Below, one piece after another: positions 10,516 through 22,549 of a DNA stretch of 46,909 bases. The stretch is from Phaeoceros laevis (taxonomy: Eukaryota; Anthocerotophyta; Anthocerotopsida; Notothyladales). Where the stretch lies: assembly GCA_049999765.1 (NCBI GenBank), contig JBNGIQ010006875.1:1-46909 (forward strand), read 5' to 3'. A program made the position numbers and the translations under genes. The notes under the pieces were generated by a model. That model worked only from the letters and a program-made list of their open reading frames with translations. It was not told the DNA's origin and did no database searches. Position 1 is the first letter of the stretch, and every line of letters starts with the position of its first letter.

Positions 10516-13466
10516 TTAGCCTTGCATAGCTTTCATACGGGCTGCCAGGTCTCGCACTTGACTACGAAGTCTGTCAGGATTGCAAAAAAAGTCCATAAAA
10601 ACTTGTCTCTCTCGGCCAATTTCTCGCGGGTGGTGTTTCACAATCTGCAGGCAGCGGCAGCAAAGTGTCCAACTTGAGTCTCCTCCACTCTTGGACGATA
10701 CTTTGGGTGGAGGGGTTTAACTGGGGTTCAACTGCTAACCTCAGCTTTCTCACGGTGCACTCGGGTGACCTCTTCGATAGCGGCAGACAGCTGAGAGTTG
10801 ACCTTTTCCATCTCTGTCAGCTCCTTCATGAGAGGCTGTACCAAGTGGCAGAGGTATAAGAAAGAAATATTGTGGAGGGCAATTGAATCAAGAGCGGTTT
10901 ATATTGCTTTCAAATGTACGTAGCCAAGGACTCAAAATAGACTGCGCTGTTGCTGAGGAAGCGAACAGAAGTTGTTGCATCTTTCTAATCAAATCGTACC
11001 TGGAGCCAAGCAGACATGGAAGGGTAATGCGCAGTAGGAGAGGGCCGCTTACTCTGAACTCATCAACCATTCGCACACACTTCTTCAAATGAAGGGTAGG
11101 ATAGAATTCTAATTCGTCTACTCACAGCTCATTCAGGCACTTGGCTTTGTCCTCGACCAACGTGGTGCCAACTTCTAACTGTGCTGATTGTAGCTGTGTG
11201 GTGGAGGTTGTTGATTTGCTGAGCAAGGCCAGGTGCTGACACTTACATTGGTGAAGCTCCTTGCTCATTTGCACATGGAGACACTGGATTTATTGACTGC
11301 TCTAATACAGCACAAGATACAAGCCAACAATATAACTTCGAATGCACCTAGTTTGCTTGATCTTTGCCTAGTGTGAGGCTGCGTTGCTCGGACAAGCAGT
11401 ACCCAGCCAGCCGCTTATAAATCTCTGGTATTCTCAGGAGAGGTGTGGTGCGATTATTCATTCTCCAGCTGAGGCAAAGGAATTGGGTGCTATGCACGTA
11501 GATGATCGTGACACCCTTCTTCATCTGGTCAGGGACATCCTGAATTCTCAATCACGCAGCGAAACTAAGCGAGCAAAGCTTCAGAACGGAGAGCCGTAGG
11601 AGAAGACTTACGATCCTAGCCAGTGTCGCTTGGGTAAAAACATCAACCTCCGTTCAAAGACCTTCAAGAGCTCATAAACGCTATTTATCTCCTTCCTTTC
11701 CAAGTCACATGTCATCTTCAGAAATGTATGTCTTGCAAGTTGGTTGACAAGGTGCCCAATAGACTGCAGTAAAATGTCGACATTGATTTGAGTACAACAC
11801 ACATCTTCTTATGCTACAAAGGAAAACAGAACAACAGATTCCGGACCATCCTTCTTGTGGTTACCTCTTTCTGCTGGGCTACATAAGTCTCCTGTTGCTT
11901 GACCTTGATATCATAGTCACCTATTGAGAAGCACAAAACACATCATATGTCAAATTTTGCCAAGCATTTTGACCACTAGCCCATATGCTGGTCTGGAGGA
12001 TGTACCTTGGAGGATGTAGGTGTCCTGAAGTTGCGCAAGCTCCCAACAAAGAGATGGCACAACCTTATTAACCGAAACAAGAAGGGTTGGTACCTGAAAG
12101 GCAACTCTTGCACCCGCAGCTGCTTGAAAGACCAGGCCTCATACCAACCTCAGACAACAGCTTCTCTTCCTGTTGCACGAGTAAGTGTGACTCATTCACA
12201 AGGTCTGCATACTTTTGCCTACATCACGTGAAAGAAATTACATTAAATGCAAAAGCACGTCGCCCCCCACTTGGACTATCCAGAGACTTGTTGTCACCAT
12301 CCACAGACTTAGCTGCTGTACAAGTCATGGCTTCTGATTGTGTGGAGTATGAACCTGAGTGAATACAGGTCAGCATGAACATCAGCTTGATCTGTGGAGA
12401 TTTGGAGCTTAGCTGTGGCCAGCATTGCCTGATGCTTGGCGTTGTCAACCTGTGCTTCCACCCATTGCCGTTCGCTTACTCCGAAACTACAGACGGGCCC
12501 AAAATGAGCCTACTTTTTGCAGCCAAAAGGGAACTACCAAGACCTGGTTGGTAAATATGAAATCAAGGATTTACTGGACACCCACATAGAGCGCAGTATT
12601 GCTCCACTACTTGCGCGTGTCCGATAGTCAGCAGTAGCTTGTTCTTGTCACTCCGCAGCATTCAACATGCAGGGCAGAAAATTGTTGAAAAACAACTTCA
12701 CACTCACCGTTTGGGAAGGATCGAGTGAGGTCCTCGACACTGGAATAGGGCGATTTCAGTTTTCCGTCCTCACTTGTAACTTCTGATGGACCCTAAAATC
12801 ATACAAGGTCACACATACCATTTTGTGATCACGAGTGCAAGGCCATCATCATGGGCGCTTGCTCACCATGTCAAATTGCTTGGTGAACCACTTGCCAAGC
12901 TCGGTGGTGCAGATGGCCTCTTGCTGCGTGAAAGGGCTCATATCCATGAAATTGAGGTACGTCCCTTCCTCTGCAACAGCAGGGGAGGAAACTTGGCTTG
13001 CTTTTAGCTTGCCGACACAACAGTCGGCGACTAGCTTGCTAGCCCAAGACAAAACAGTTGAGCTGCTAGGAGTGCATTTATTTTGGGCCCTAGAAGAGCA
13101 CACCTTCACCCGATTGGTAGGGAGCAATTTGTTGGATGCAATCAGATAACTTCTTGACAACCGTGTTTATCTGCAACAAAGACAACAACAGAGATGGTTG
13201 CAGAGATGGTAAGCGTTTGGAGTTGCCAGGTCAAACACTTTTAAGACACAGGAAACAAACTGCTGGAACGAACGAACTGATGCTAGCTTGCTAGACAAAT
13301 GTAGGTGGAACCGAAACTCACCTCAAGATTGCGGCTTGCAAGCTGTTCCTCGGCAATTTGCAACTGCCTGTTTCTACTGGAGGCCACCTGAGATCGCAGG
13401 CATCGGCCTTGCATCAAAGTGGTGGTCTGAGCAAACAAGGCATCCAGATTGGCTTGTGCTTGCGCC
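10516..13466 (-). pseudogene. AUG3: AUG3 (HAUS augmin complex subunit 3), 5'-truncated and with an inverted internal exon
   Basis: Minus-strand exons in order: ~13466-13322, 13170-13104, 12970-12867, 12792-12708, a short one ending near 12594, 12486-12355, 12218-12149, 12063-12006, 11920-11865, 11763-11612, then ~11283-11250, ~11240-11126, 10999-10920, 10835-10740 and 10644-10516. They follow plant AUG3 in order: [137 protein letters not shown], stop. AUG3 is the coiled-coil augmin subunit that recruits gamma-tubulin complexes to microtubules. Missing: roughly the first 100-120 residues. The exon expected between 11612 and 11283 is present on the opposite strand. The 10920/10835 junction does not keep phase by the obvious sites. 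Most exons are otherwise clean, so decay is recent or the assembly is wrong. Confidence 0.85.
11407..11596 (+). pseudogene. AUG3: AUG3 exon in inverted orientation
   Basis: On the plus strand, inside the AUG3 intron region, a frame reads RCGAIIHSPAEAKELGAM followed by VDDRDTLLHLVRDILN. This is the conserved AUG3 segment that normally directly follows the HLVNQLARH...LLKVFE exon (recalled plant form RCSALIQAASDV...VDDRDSFLHGVRDLL). Its neighbours in the protein on both sides (11763-11612 and 11283-11126) are on the minus strand. An acceptor CAGTACCCAG at 11406 would give a phase compatible with the donor at 11612/11611, as if the exon were once collinear. The start at 11407 and end at 11596 are approximate. 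Confidence 0.8.
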
Positions 13467-13840
13467 AGGCCCAGCATCGCGCCCCCCGCCTCCCGCCTCG
13501 CGCCCAGGGACAACCAGCAGCGCCCAGCCTGTTGGGCACCCTCGCGCCCAGTGCGCTCCAGGCTTAGGCAGCTTGGGCGCCATGGCTTTGGCGCGCCTAT
13601 GGTTGCGACGTGTGGGCGCGCTGCCTGGTGCCCAAGCAGCCATTGCTGGTGCAGCATGTGTGGAATGTGTGAAAGTGTAACAGATGTCGAAGTCGCCATG
13701 GCTCGCTTTCCTACGTCACACAGCCAGGGGCCAGCCCTAGCTCACCACCATACGCCACGAGCTCCACAGATTTGAGCTCCGCAAACGAGCCGACAGCGAA
13801 CAGCACGCGGACATGAACCAAGGGTGATTTACAGTAGACG

Positions 13841-14287
13841 ATGCCTGGCTACCTGAAGATCGGGAGACATGCGAAGCGCATTGGCTGTGGCGCACCGGTT
13901 GACCTTGCCGCGGTTCTGGAGTATCTGGCTGCCGAGGTTCTGGAGCTAGCTGGAAATGCATTGCGAGACAACAAGAAGACCAGGATCATCCCTCGCCACA
14001 TCCTACTTGCCATCAGAAACGACGAAGAGCTCAGCAGGTTGCTCAATGGGGTAACCATTGCCAACGGCGGGGTGCTTCCAAATATCCACGCTGTGCTTTT
14101 GCCAAGGAAAACTGGAGCTGCTGCCACGGTTGGAGCTCCAGCCTCGCCTTCCAAGACCTCGCCATCTCCGAAGAAGGTCACCACTCCTAAGAAGGGCAAG
14201 GGTGGGAAGGGTCCAGCTAAGGCAGCTAGTCGTTGCAGTGGATGGTTTGGAATCTGTGGATGGTCCGCGTTGCGCGCGCATCAGTGA
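13841..14287 (+). pseudogene. Histone H2A-like ORF lacking its N-terminal tail
   Basis: Residues 4-95 match the H2A fold: [81 protein letters not shown]. Acidic-patch residues (E in AAEVLE, NDEE) are kept. The C-terminal tail has SPSK, SPKK and TPKK motifs, as in plant H2A.W-type histones that bind linker DNA. The N-terminal tail and the GLQFPVGRI(A)R segment are absent: the ORF starts at an atypical MPG, with an in-frame TAG two codons upstream, and the invariant aromatic residue in APV[YF]LAAV is Asp. The last ~20 residues (SRCSGWFG...) are not histone-like. It could be a truncated paralog or a gene whose first exon was lost. It faces away from the truncated AUG3 start about 375 bases away. 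Confidence 0.75.
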
Positions 14288-14589
14288 CTAGTCTTCGTGC
14301 CGGATAATCCGATATCTGTAGTGACGGAGAGTAGTGACGGATGCCATGTTGGCGGGACTGGAACGTGAAGAGCAACCAAGTGGCGGCTAAGATCATCAGC
14401 GGTGTGGTGCGGAGGCTAGGATCACCAGCGTGGCAGCTCCTGGCAGGAGGTTCGGAGTTGCATCAGGACTCTGGACTGTGGGATTGTGGACTGTGGCGGT
14501 GGTGCAGTGCGGCGGCTAGGACGCACATCGTGGCGGCTCCTGAAGACCTACCTTGTGCTGCTGTTACCTGTGTTGATCTCAAGTCTTGG

Positions 14590-14766
14590 CCACATTCTTG
14601 TTGCACCCGTCTGATGCCGTCACTTGCCCTTGTCTAGCTGGTTGTCCTTTAGCTTGTTCCAAGCCACCACCTAGCTTCTTCGCCACAGTTTTTGTTGCAC
14701 CCGTCTGCTACCAACTTGCCCTTGTCTACTTGGTTGGTCTTCAACTTGTCATAAGCCACCACCCAG
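14590..14766 (+). repeat. Imperfect ~93-bp tandem duplication
   Basis: TTGTTGCACCCGTCTG, then ACTTGCCCTTGTCTA, then AAGCCACCACC occur in the same order at about 14599-14675 and 14692-14765. A shorter third trace (CTTGTCATAAGCCACCACTCAG) lies near 14838-14859. Confidence 0.75.
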
Positions 14767-17375
14767 TGTGTTACTTTCCCCTTTCGACTGGAATGCCTCG
14801 GGGAAGTCAATTTGGCTGCAGGAGCTGGCCCTTGGGCTTGTCATAAGCCACCACTCAGCGTGCTCATGCTCCATACCTCACTCGACTTGCACAATGCCTG
14901 AGCAGATTTGGGACTGCCGCAGGAGTGATGTTTCTTGCTTTTTGTGTTCTTTTCTTGACCATGATTTTGGGCTTGGAATCAACACAAGTGGGATGTGTGC
15001 TTGCTGTATGGGACAAGGGAGGTCTTGGAATGGCTGCAAGGGTGATGCTTTCAGTTGTTTCTGCTTGTCTCGACCTTAATATCTGGTTGCTACCTTCTGT
15101 AGCCATCGCCTGATTTCGCACCTGATTGCTGCTGTCACCCAGCCCTGACTAGCAGATTGTTCCCCTGTCAGACATGCGCTCTCCTTCACAGATGACACCC
15201 CCGTATGAAGCGGACGATGCTCTTGAATGAGGTGGGTCTAGAATACTTGGGGTTCTTGAGGTGAGCAATATTCACTCGCTCAAGAAAATTTTCTGATGCC
15301 AAGGGAAGCGAAGGGTGGTTGCTCCTTCCTCTTCCTAATTCCTTTTATGTTACGGGACTGTGTTCACACAGTTCATCTGGGTTTCATCATCTTGGAAAGG
15401 GTGTCAGTCATATTTGTAGCTTGTTTTGTATGCTCTGGCACCAGACCATATGAAGAGTTTCGGGCGTGACTCTAATGGAAACTTCAGCATATCCGCCCAG
15501 GTATATGAAGAGCGTATGAGCACCGCTTGGATGACACCTTGAAAAGCTTGCAGTGTCGGATGACACCTTGAAAAAGCTCAATTGAAAATGCAACCACTTG
15601 AAAAATCGAACACTTCTGAAACCGAAACACTCTTGAAAACGAAACAAGCTCAGAGGTGGTGGAGTACACAGACGAAGTAGATGAGGGGAGGTCCAATGCC
15701 CATGATTTTGCAAATGGAGGACCAATGTCCTATGCCTATGCTTTTGTAAATTAATAGTATTGCCTGCATCTTCCCTTCTACTTTTTGGCTCGGCCGGCCC
15801 TACAGCTATCTCATGCTCTTCTGCTCCAGCCTACTACTGTCACCAAGCCCGGCATAGCAGGTCGTCTCTTACTCAGTCAGACAGCCACAAGGCCGCACAT
15901 GTGGTTCCCTTCCCGGGAGTGCTCTAGGTCTAGAGGGCAGACTTTACAAAAGAATTGCTTCACAAACTCAACCTGACACATTGGCCTGGAAGTGAAGGGC
16001 TGCTGTCATGTGTGCAGAGAATTCCCCATCAATACTTGAAGTGTGTCTTGCAACGAGATCAGGATCGCTGCTAGGTATCCTACAACTGAGCTCCTTGCTA
16101 CAATCCGTAGCATACATGGCTTGCCGTGGTGGGCGGTTGGCCGTTTGGTTAAGACCGTGTCAAAGCTATTATTATTTCATTATTATTATTATTATCAACA
16201 TCAAAATCTTAAAAGTCACAGGAAAGTCACAAGTCCCCATCTTGTAGACTAAGCGAAGCGAACAGTCCAGTCTCTGTCGAGTCCTGGCCGGTGCAAGCAT
16301 GTCGTCTCCACCCTGGACAGAGTACTTGAGACTACATTTTGGCAGTACTAGAGAGCCTCGATTGAAAAACTGAAATCGATAGCAGAGTGTATCGCTACAT
16401 GGTGTGGGAGTCTTGTACAGATAGATGGCGGGGACCAGGTTTGTGATAAATACACATATGTACACCCATACGCTGTGGGGACCAGGTTCGTGATACATTA
16501 CATATATATAGTGGTGCTCGCCTGGCAAATTTTTCGTGAAGCCAATTTGAAACCACAACCCCTCTCCATCCACCCATGGACATGCTTCCTCCGTCAACAA
16601 ATTACCGCTGATTTCCTTCTTTACTGTGCAGTAGGCGTACATCCACAGGTTGGGAAATGCCGCCCACCTGGAAAACTTCCGTGAAACTAAGATGCAGAGC
16701 TCCAAGTGCTTCTTTGCTATCTCTAGCCTTGGGGTTTGCATGTACCGAGCCGACATCTGAATAGGCGCAATGTATGCACATGCAAGACCGTCTAGTTTCC
16801 TAGGAGTTTTTTTGAAGAAACATGTCTCATGGTTCATGTAAGGCTGAATGAGCAGAACTTTTTTTAGGTCAAGGATGGAGAAGTATTTCGCATCTTTGCA
16901 GCAATATGCTCTTGGGCCGGTGCTTTGCCACCGTGGTAAGCCACCGCATTAAAAACCTCCATGATGCCTACCGTGCCGCCCACCATTAAACCTGACTGTA
17001 CCTCTGGAAAATTTATTCTAGTAGTGCATTGACATCCCGCCCCACTTGGGCCTCCTGGAGAGCAGGTATATCGTCACCAAGGAGGTCGACTTCCCTGTGC
17101 GCACAGGTTGGAGGCGCTGCACAGTCAGCCAAACTGCACGCCGGCTCCATCTTCTCCCGGAGCAGGGCCCGGTACTCATTGGCTCTCCCAAGTCTGTAGT
17201 CACCTCTAACTCCCTCTGTAAGAATCTCGGGTGACCACCTAGGTGTGGCTACCCACTGTCTACGCTGCCAGCACACTGAGTGCCTGCACTCTGCTAAGGC
17301 ACGTCGCTATTTTTTTTTTCTTTCTCTTTCTTTCTTCTTCTCCACCACCATTATCTGGGGCACTCCTCCCATATT
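14767..17375. other. Gene-poor stretch with an (ATT)n microsatellite
   Basis: No supported gene. An ATT/TTA trinucleotide run lies at about 16168-16198. An open frame of 221 codons on the minus strand (16837-16172) has no recognisable domain and runs into the microsatellite, so I do not call it. A polypyrimidine run lies at about 17309-17342. Confidence 0.5.
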
Positions 17376-17735
17376 TTGAAGAAACTCTGGGTTTGTCTTG
17401 TTTGTGAGCGCACCAACCAGGACATTCTGGAGGATGGCCTCAGTATGCACTATCTGCAAGAGAAGGAGTGGCCATTGGGGTTCACTACTCAGACCAATGG
17501 AGGGGCAGAGAAATTCAACAGGACCACCTTGCATACACTAAGGGTGTTTATTGGGCAAATGCCCTAGGAACTCGGAAAACGGTTCCTTCCAGAGCTTCTG
17601 ATGAGCTATAGGGCGTACCGGCGTGCTTCCACTTAGTTTAACCCGCACGAGATGCTCATGGGACATCCTATAAGGCTGCCCACTCAATTTCGGGCTTTGC
17701 CCCCTATCATGATGTCCCTATCTTTTCCTTGATGA
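17376..17735 (+). pseudogene. Decayed Ty3/gypsy integrase C-terminal fragment
   Basis: One frame carries TQTNGGAEKFNRTT, the remnant of the HPQTDGQTERxNRT catalytic-Glu region of retroelement integrases, then LRVFIG, LPELLMSYRAYRRAST and HEMLMGHPIRLPTQF, which match the A-Y-x-x-x-x-H-S-x-T-G-x-x-P-x-x-x-x-x-G-R-x-P pattern downstream. In-frame stops at 17565-17567 and again after RRAST show it is dead. No RT, protease or LTR was found around it. Confidence 0.75.
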
Positions 17736-19456
17736 CGGATCTTGTGTTCCCCCTAGCATCAGTCAAATTCCTGTACCAGCACATGCCCTATTTTGCTCAC
17801 CGGCACTAGGAGGAGGAGTTGTCTACAACAAGCCCCGGCCCTGAGCACCGCTGTGAATCTCCATCCAGCTTTGCCTAATCCTTTTGGGGGGGGGCTGGCG
17901 CCACAATTGTGGCGTCTAACTGCCTATAGTCCGAACCATCTACTATGGTTCTACAACTATAGTCAGACTAGAGCCTGGGTAGTTAGGTGAAAGTGAAGTA
18001 ACTTCTAGTAGCTTCCAGAGTGAACTCTGGCATGGAATAGAGTCCGTTCCGAGCCGTTAAAAGATGTTAGTCATGCCCAACACTTCTGTTGCTTAGCATC
18101 ATGACTTCACGGGCGTCCGCTACGTCCGCGCCCACGCCGGCTGTGTACCCTTCTTCCTCCTCACAGAGGACTAAGTAAGGGTCATTGTCTTGGGCCTTGA
18201 ACATTGGTAGCTGGGACATCGTATTGGGAGTGAGACATCAGGCTACTGGCTGCCAATGCATGCTGCAATTTGCGACGGATCTTCATAACGAAACGGATCG
18301 CCCACAACGTTCCGTGAAGGATCCACTATCGCTACGGGATTCTGGCCGGGAGGCTAGAAGGGTGTGTGTTACGTCAAGGGGTGTTACGATAGAGAAGCTT
18401 TCTAGAGCCACATCCTAAGGCCTCCTTTCCATGTAACATTAGGTAATGGCCTAGAAAAGTTTGTGGACTTTCCATGTGCGAGAAAGCTCCCTCTTTTTTT
18501 GGGGGCCTTTTCGCCATGCGTCGCGGGCTTAGCTATAGTGAACCGGTAGGGTTTTGTGTTCGAGGAAAGTTTGGTGTCCACATGCAAGTTTTGGCAAGAG
18601 ATGGGCTTGGCAACCTCTGCTTGCTGGTGGAGGCACCGCCGGAGCAGGTCGCTTTGACATTTCTCGCGCCATAAGCGGAACAGATGGCCTAGGCCATCTT
18701 TTTCTGTAAATGGGAATCTTTTCCTCGCCTTTTACGCAAATCGGTTTGTCTTTAGAAAGCCTTTGTTCTAAAACCACACATGGACATGTGGCCTAAGTTT
18801 TACGGGCGTCATAGTTTATGGCTGCATACGCCTTATGAAATATAATATTATATTGACAAGGAGGAAAATCCACTAGGGACTTTGGGTGAATCAAAACCGT
18901 ATTTGGTTTATGTCTAACATATCTAGTTAAGAAGTATAAGAATATACATTGACCATTATATAACAAATAGATATAATTGACAAATTGGTGTTCACATGGT
19001 TTATTGTTACTTGACATGTACCTTTCACGGCTGGGGTTTATTGTTACCGGACATTTGTACCTGACTATGATAAAGTTTAGGCTAATCATGGATTATGCTA
19101 TGGTTTTCAAAACGACACAATCCCTAAAGCCAAAGTCAATAAAACCCGGTTAGGACTTCAAATTTTACCCGCTTAGGTGATTAAAGTCAATTTGGGATTG
19201 AGGGTTCCTAACCCACCCCGCTACGCTCTGCCCACTCGCTATGGCCTTTGATGCACATCTGTCTCCTCCGGCACCCCCGTAGACACTTCACTTCCAGGTA
19301 TCACTCGCGCGCTCTCCTGCCACCTCGCCGTCCTTTTCCCTCTTCTCTTCCTCGTAATCGCCCCCGTCCTTCGTTGGTGGCAGCAGCCGTGGCATACGTC
19401 GCAGCTCTGCGGGCTGTCATCGACCCCGCTTACGCTTTGTTTTCGGTGTAGCCACA
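17736..19456. other. Gene-poor stretch upstream of the PTB gene
   Basis: No supported gene. It contains a G run at about 17885-17894 and an AT-rich block at about 18830-19140 with a short imperfect direct repeat (GGTTTATTGTTAC near 18999 and 19036). The final ~250 bases, rich in C and T, probably hold the PTB promoter and 5' UTR. Confidence 0.5.
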
Positions 19457-22400
19457 ATGACTGAGCCTTCTAAGGTGTTGCACATTCGAAATGTGGGTCC
19501 TGAGATTTCCGAGGTATTTGAGCCACCCTCATTCTGCACTCCACTGCGGCCGGGTGTTTTGTCTTCGGCAAAATCTGTATTGTATCTATGACACAGCACC
19601 TGAAAACGCGGCTTTTGCAGCACGATCTCCTCCAACTTGCGCAGTCCTTCGGCATGGTGCAGAAGGTGGTGATGCTACGAGCAAAAAATCAGGTGTGTCT
19701 TCCCCTCTGCAGCATAGCAAGTAGTGCCCCAAAAGGGTGGTTTCACTTTCAATGCGATTGCCCTTCTGTGGCCAGCTTGAGTACCTGTAGCCTGTGAAGG
19801 AGCCGCTCTTACCTAACTGCTCACCATTTGTTGCGGCTGAAACGCAGGCTTTGCTACAGATGCAGGATATACAGTGTGCAATTAATGTTATGCAGTACTA
19901 CTCGACAGTACAGCCTACTGTGCGGTAGGTCTTGCACGTTTGTGGCATCTTGGGACACTTTTCGTTTATTTTCGTAATGTTTAGGTTTTCTGGACCGTCT
20001 GAAATGCTGACCATCCGTGTGTTTACAGGGGAAGAAATGTATACATGCAATTCTCTTCACACCAGGAGCTTACCACGATGGACCAACCAGGGCAGCCCCG
20101 GCGACCACCAAATGATCAGGTGAGTCATTGCTAGTATTGGCAGTGACGTCTCGTGAGTTGTATTGGGCTGAAGAACTTTCAACTCTTACCCTACAATTGG
20201 GTAGTCGTCCACTCCGATTGCTGCCTGTCTTCTGCTCTCTTTTCGTCTCTGGGAGGCTCTCCTGTTGCTTAGCTCTCTTCTTTCAGCGTGCTCTCTCTCA
20301 CCTCTGTCCTCTCTTTCTACGATGCCCTGGCTCCTTCTTTGCTGGTTATATTGGGCCCTGCTTCAGGAACTGCAGCCCAATCGAATTCTCTTAATTACTA
20401 TTCACAACCCGCTCTATCCTATTACCGTGGATGTGCTGCACCAAGTGTTTTCCCCTCATGGCTTTGTCGAGAAGATCGTCACGTTCCAGAAGTCAGCTGG
20501 TCAGCTTCTCTTTCGTCTCCTCTACAGCTATCTTTAGATTTCTCATCTTCAATGTGACCAGGGTTACTATCTGCACCCTCATCAGGGTGCTGTCTCATAT
20601 GGCTATACAAATTCGATGATCTTTTATGATTAGACTTCTCTTATTGAGCTCTTTGTGGAATTTCTGTATCCAGCTTCGACTCATCGAACCATGGTTGCTG
20701 AGCCGTTGTGCAGGTCTTCAAGCTCTATTGCAGTATTCATCGCAAATGAGTGCAACCCAAGCCCGAAACACATTGCAGGTATTACAGCCAGGAGAGCAAC
20801 AGTTTTTTCTATTACCTGACATACTCGTCCTTTGCTGTGATACTGGCGGATGATGTTTGGGGTTCTTCGCAGGGACGCAACATATATGATGGTTGTTGTA
20901 CCTTGGACATTCAGTTTTCCAAGTAAGTAAAATGTGGTTGTCCTGGTTCCTCACCCCTTACACATGATCCTTCATTGCTGCTCGTTAAGCTTTTGTTTTC
21001 TATCCTCAGTCTTCAGGAACTGCAAGTTAACTACAACAATGAGAGGACCAGGTACCCCCCCCCCCCCATACTTAAGCTGCATAGATACAAGGTCCCAGAC
21101 TTGGTGTCTCTTATGCTGCCATACTGGTATTCTGCAACGAGGGGGAGGGTAGTGATATATCGTCGTGGTTAAACTACAGGGATTACACCAATGCACAATT
21201 GCCATCTGAGCAATCTCGACCTTCTGGAAATCCACTGAGCAACAACGTCATCGTGAGGAAAATGAGGCATTCTGAGCTTTAGTTGGTGGTGTTGGTGCTT
21301 GTGATCTAAGAACATGGTCCATGGCAAGAAAATGATGAGTTTTTCTGCCTCAGACGTCCCTTTTTGGCGAGGGAGGGAGCATATATAGCATGCAGGCAGT
21401 TCCAAGGCCAGGCATGCCTGGTGAGACACTGAAGCCAAAGTGCTAGATTTGTCATTTCTGGACTGTTTGCTGCAATCTTGCCACGCGTTTTGTCTGCTTG
21501 CTGGATGTGCAATCTAACGCACTGGATTCTTGGTGAAGTTGGTTATCAGCAATCTGGTGGCCCTCAGCCTATCGGTTTGAATTCGTATCAGGTATTGTGT
21601 TATTGTCTTTGGGTGATTGGAAAAGGTTCTCTGCTTTGCTTTCACGTCTTCTGATCCTTGATTCACATTTTTTAAAAACCTGAGATAAGCTTTCAACATC
21701 TGACTTTTCAGCCTTGCTTGTTAGGTTCCAATGGGCAATGCTGCAGCTGCAGCAGCTGTGGCTGCCTTCGGAGGGGTTCTTCCTCCTGGCATTACAGGCA
21801 CAAATGATCGGAGTACTTTGCTTGTGTCGAATCTCACTGCAGAAGTGAGCCATTAGCACATTGTAGAAGCTTGTGACTTTTGACTCTCATTCTACTGTGG
21901 ACAATGACTGAGCTCTTTCTGCTGTCAGAAGCTGGATGCGGACAAGCTTTTCAACCTATTCTCGAATTATGGGAATATTATGCGCATCAAACTCCTGCAC
22001 AACAAACCAGACCACGCCCTTATCCAGATGGGGGATGGTTTTCAGTCAGAGCTGGCTTTCACGTATCTAAAGGTGAGTTAGCAGCGATTTTCCAAGCATG
22101 ACTGCAAACATGGTTTGCCATCAGGAAAGGCTAATGTTGCCCTTTCTATCATGATGCAGGGTGTGACGCTATTCGGCAAGAGGATGGATGTGAATTTCTC
22201 TAAGCATTCACAGATTAATCCTTCGCCAGACACTCACGATTACTCCACTTCCAACCTCAATCGCTTCAATCGAAATGCAGCCAAGAACTATCGATATTGC
22301 TGTGCACCAACGAAGATGATTCATGTATCAAGCCTGCCACTTGATGTTACTGTGGATGAGATAACTAAGCACCTATCAGCACATGGGACTATCCTGAATG

Positions 22401-22549
22401 CGAAATTGTTCGAGTCCAATGGGAAGAAGCAGGCCTTAGTACAATTCGAGACAGAGGAACAAGCGACCGAGGCGCTCGTGTGCAAGCACGCCAGCAACTT
22501 CAGTGGGTCAACAATTCGCCTTGCCTTCTCTAAGCTTGCTTCAGTTTAG
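19457..22549 (+). CDS. PTB3: Polypyrimidine tract-binding protein, PTB3 type (13 exons, 4 RRMs)
   Basis: Exons 19457-19513, 19621-19692, 19848-19924, 20029-20119, 20367-20499, 20714-20778, 20873-20922, 21010-21051, 21180-21252, 21550-21591, 21725-21844, 21929-22072 and 22160-22549 join in phase to 451 residues. RRM1 (about 5-85): KVLHIRNVGPEIS ... VYMQFSSHQEL. RRM2 (about 104-190): RILLITIHNPLYPITVDVL, QVFSPHGFVEKIVTFQKSAG, ALLQYSS, IYDGCCTLDIQFS. An Ala/Gly linker (AAAAAAVAAFGG) precedes RRM3 (about 264-345): STLLVSNL, KLFNLFSNYGNI, HALIQMGDG, FGKRMDVNFSKH. RRM4 (about 374-451): KMIHVSSLPLDVT, KKQALVQFE, RLAFSKL. It is a nuclear RNA-binding regulator of alternative splicing that binds CU-rich RNA. 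No lesions are seen; length and motif order are as in plant PTB3/hnRNP I. The exon 10 start (acceptor TTATCAG at 21549) was chosen because it alone keeps phase. Confidence 0.95.

Noticed and set aside
11348-11551. Minus-strand open frame of 67 codons in the AUG3 intron region
   Set aside because: It is the antisense of the inverted AUG3 exon; the plus-strand frame carries the conserved residues.
13374-13699. GC-rich minus-strand extension upstream of the first AUG3 exon
   Set aside because: The composition (HQAARPHVATIGAP, RREAGG) does not match the AUG3 N-terminus; similarity begins only near 13466.
16172-16837. Open frame of 221 codons on the minus strand
   Set aside because: No domain or splice context. 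It contains translated short repeats and ends in a poly-Ile run from the ATT microsatellite.
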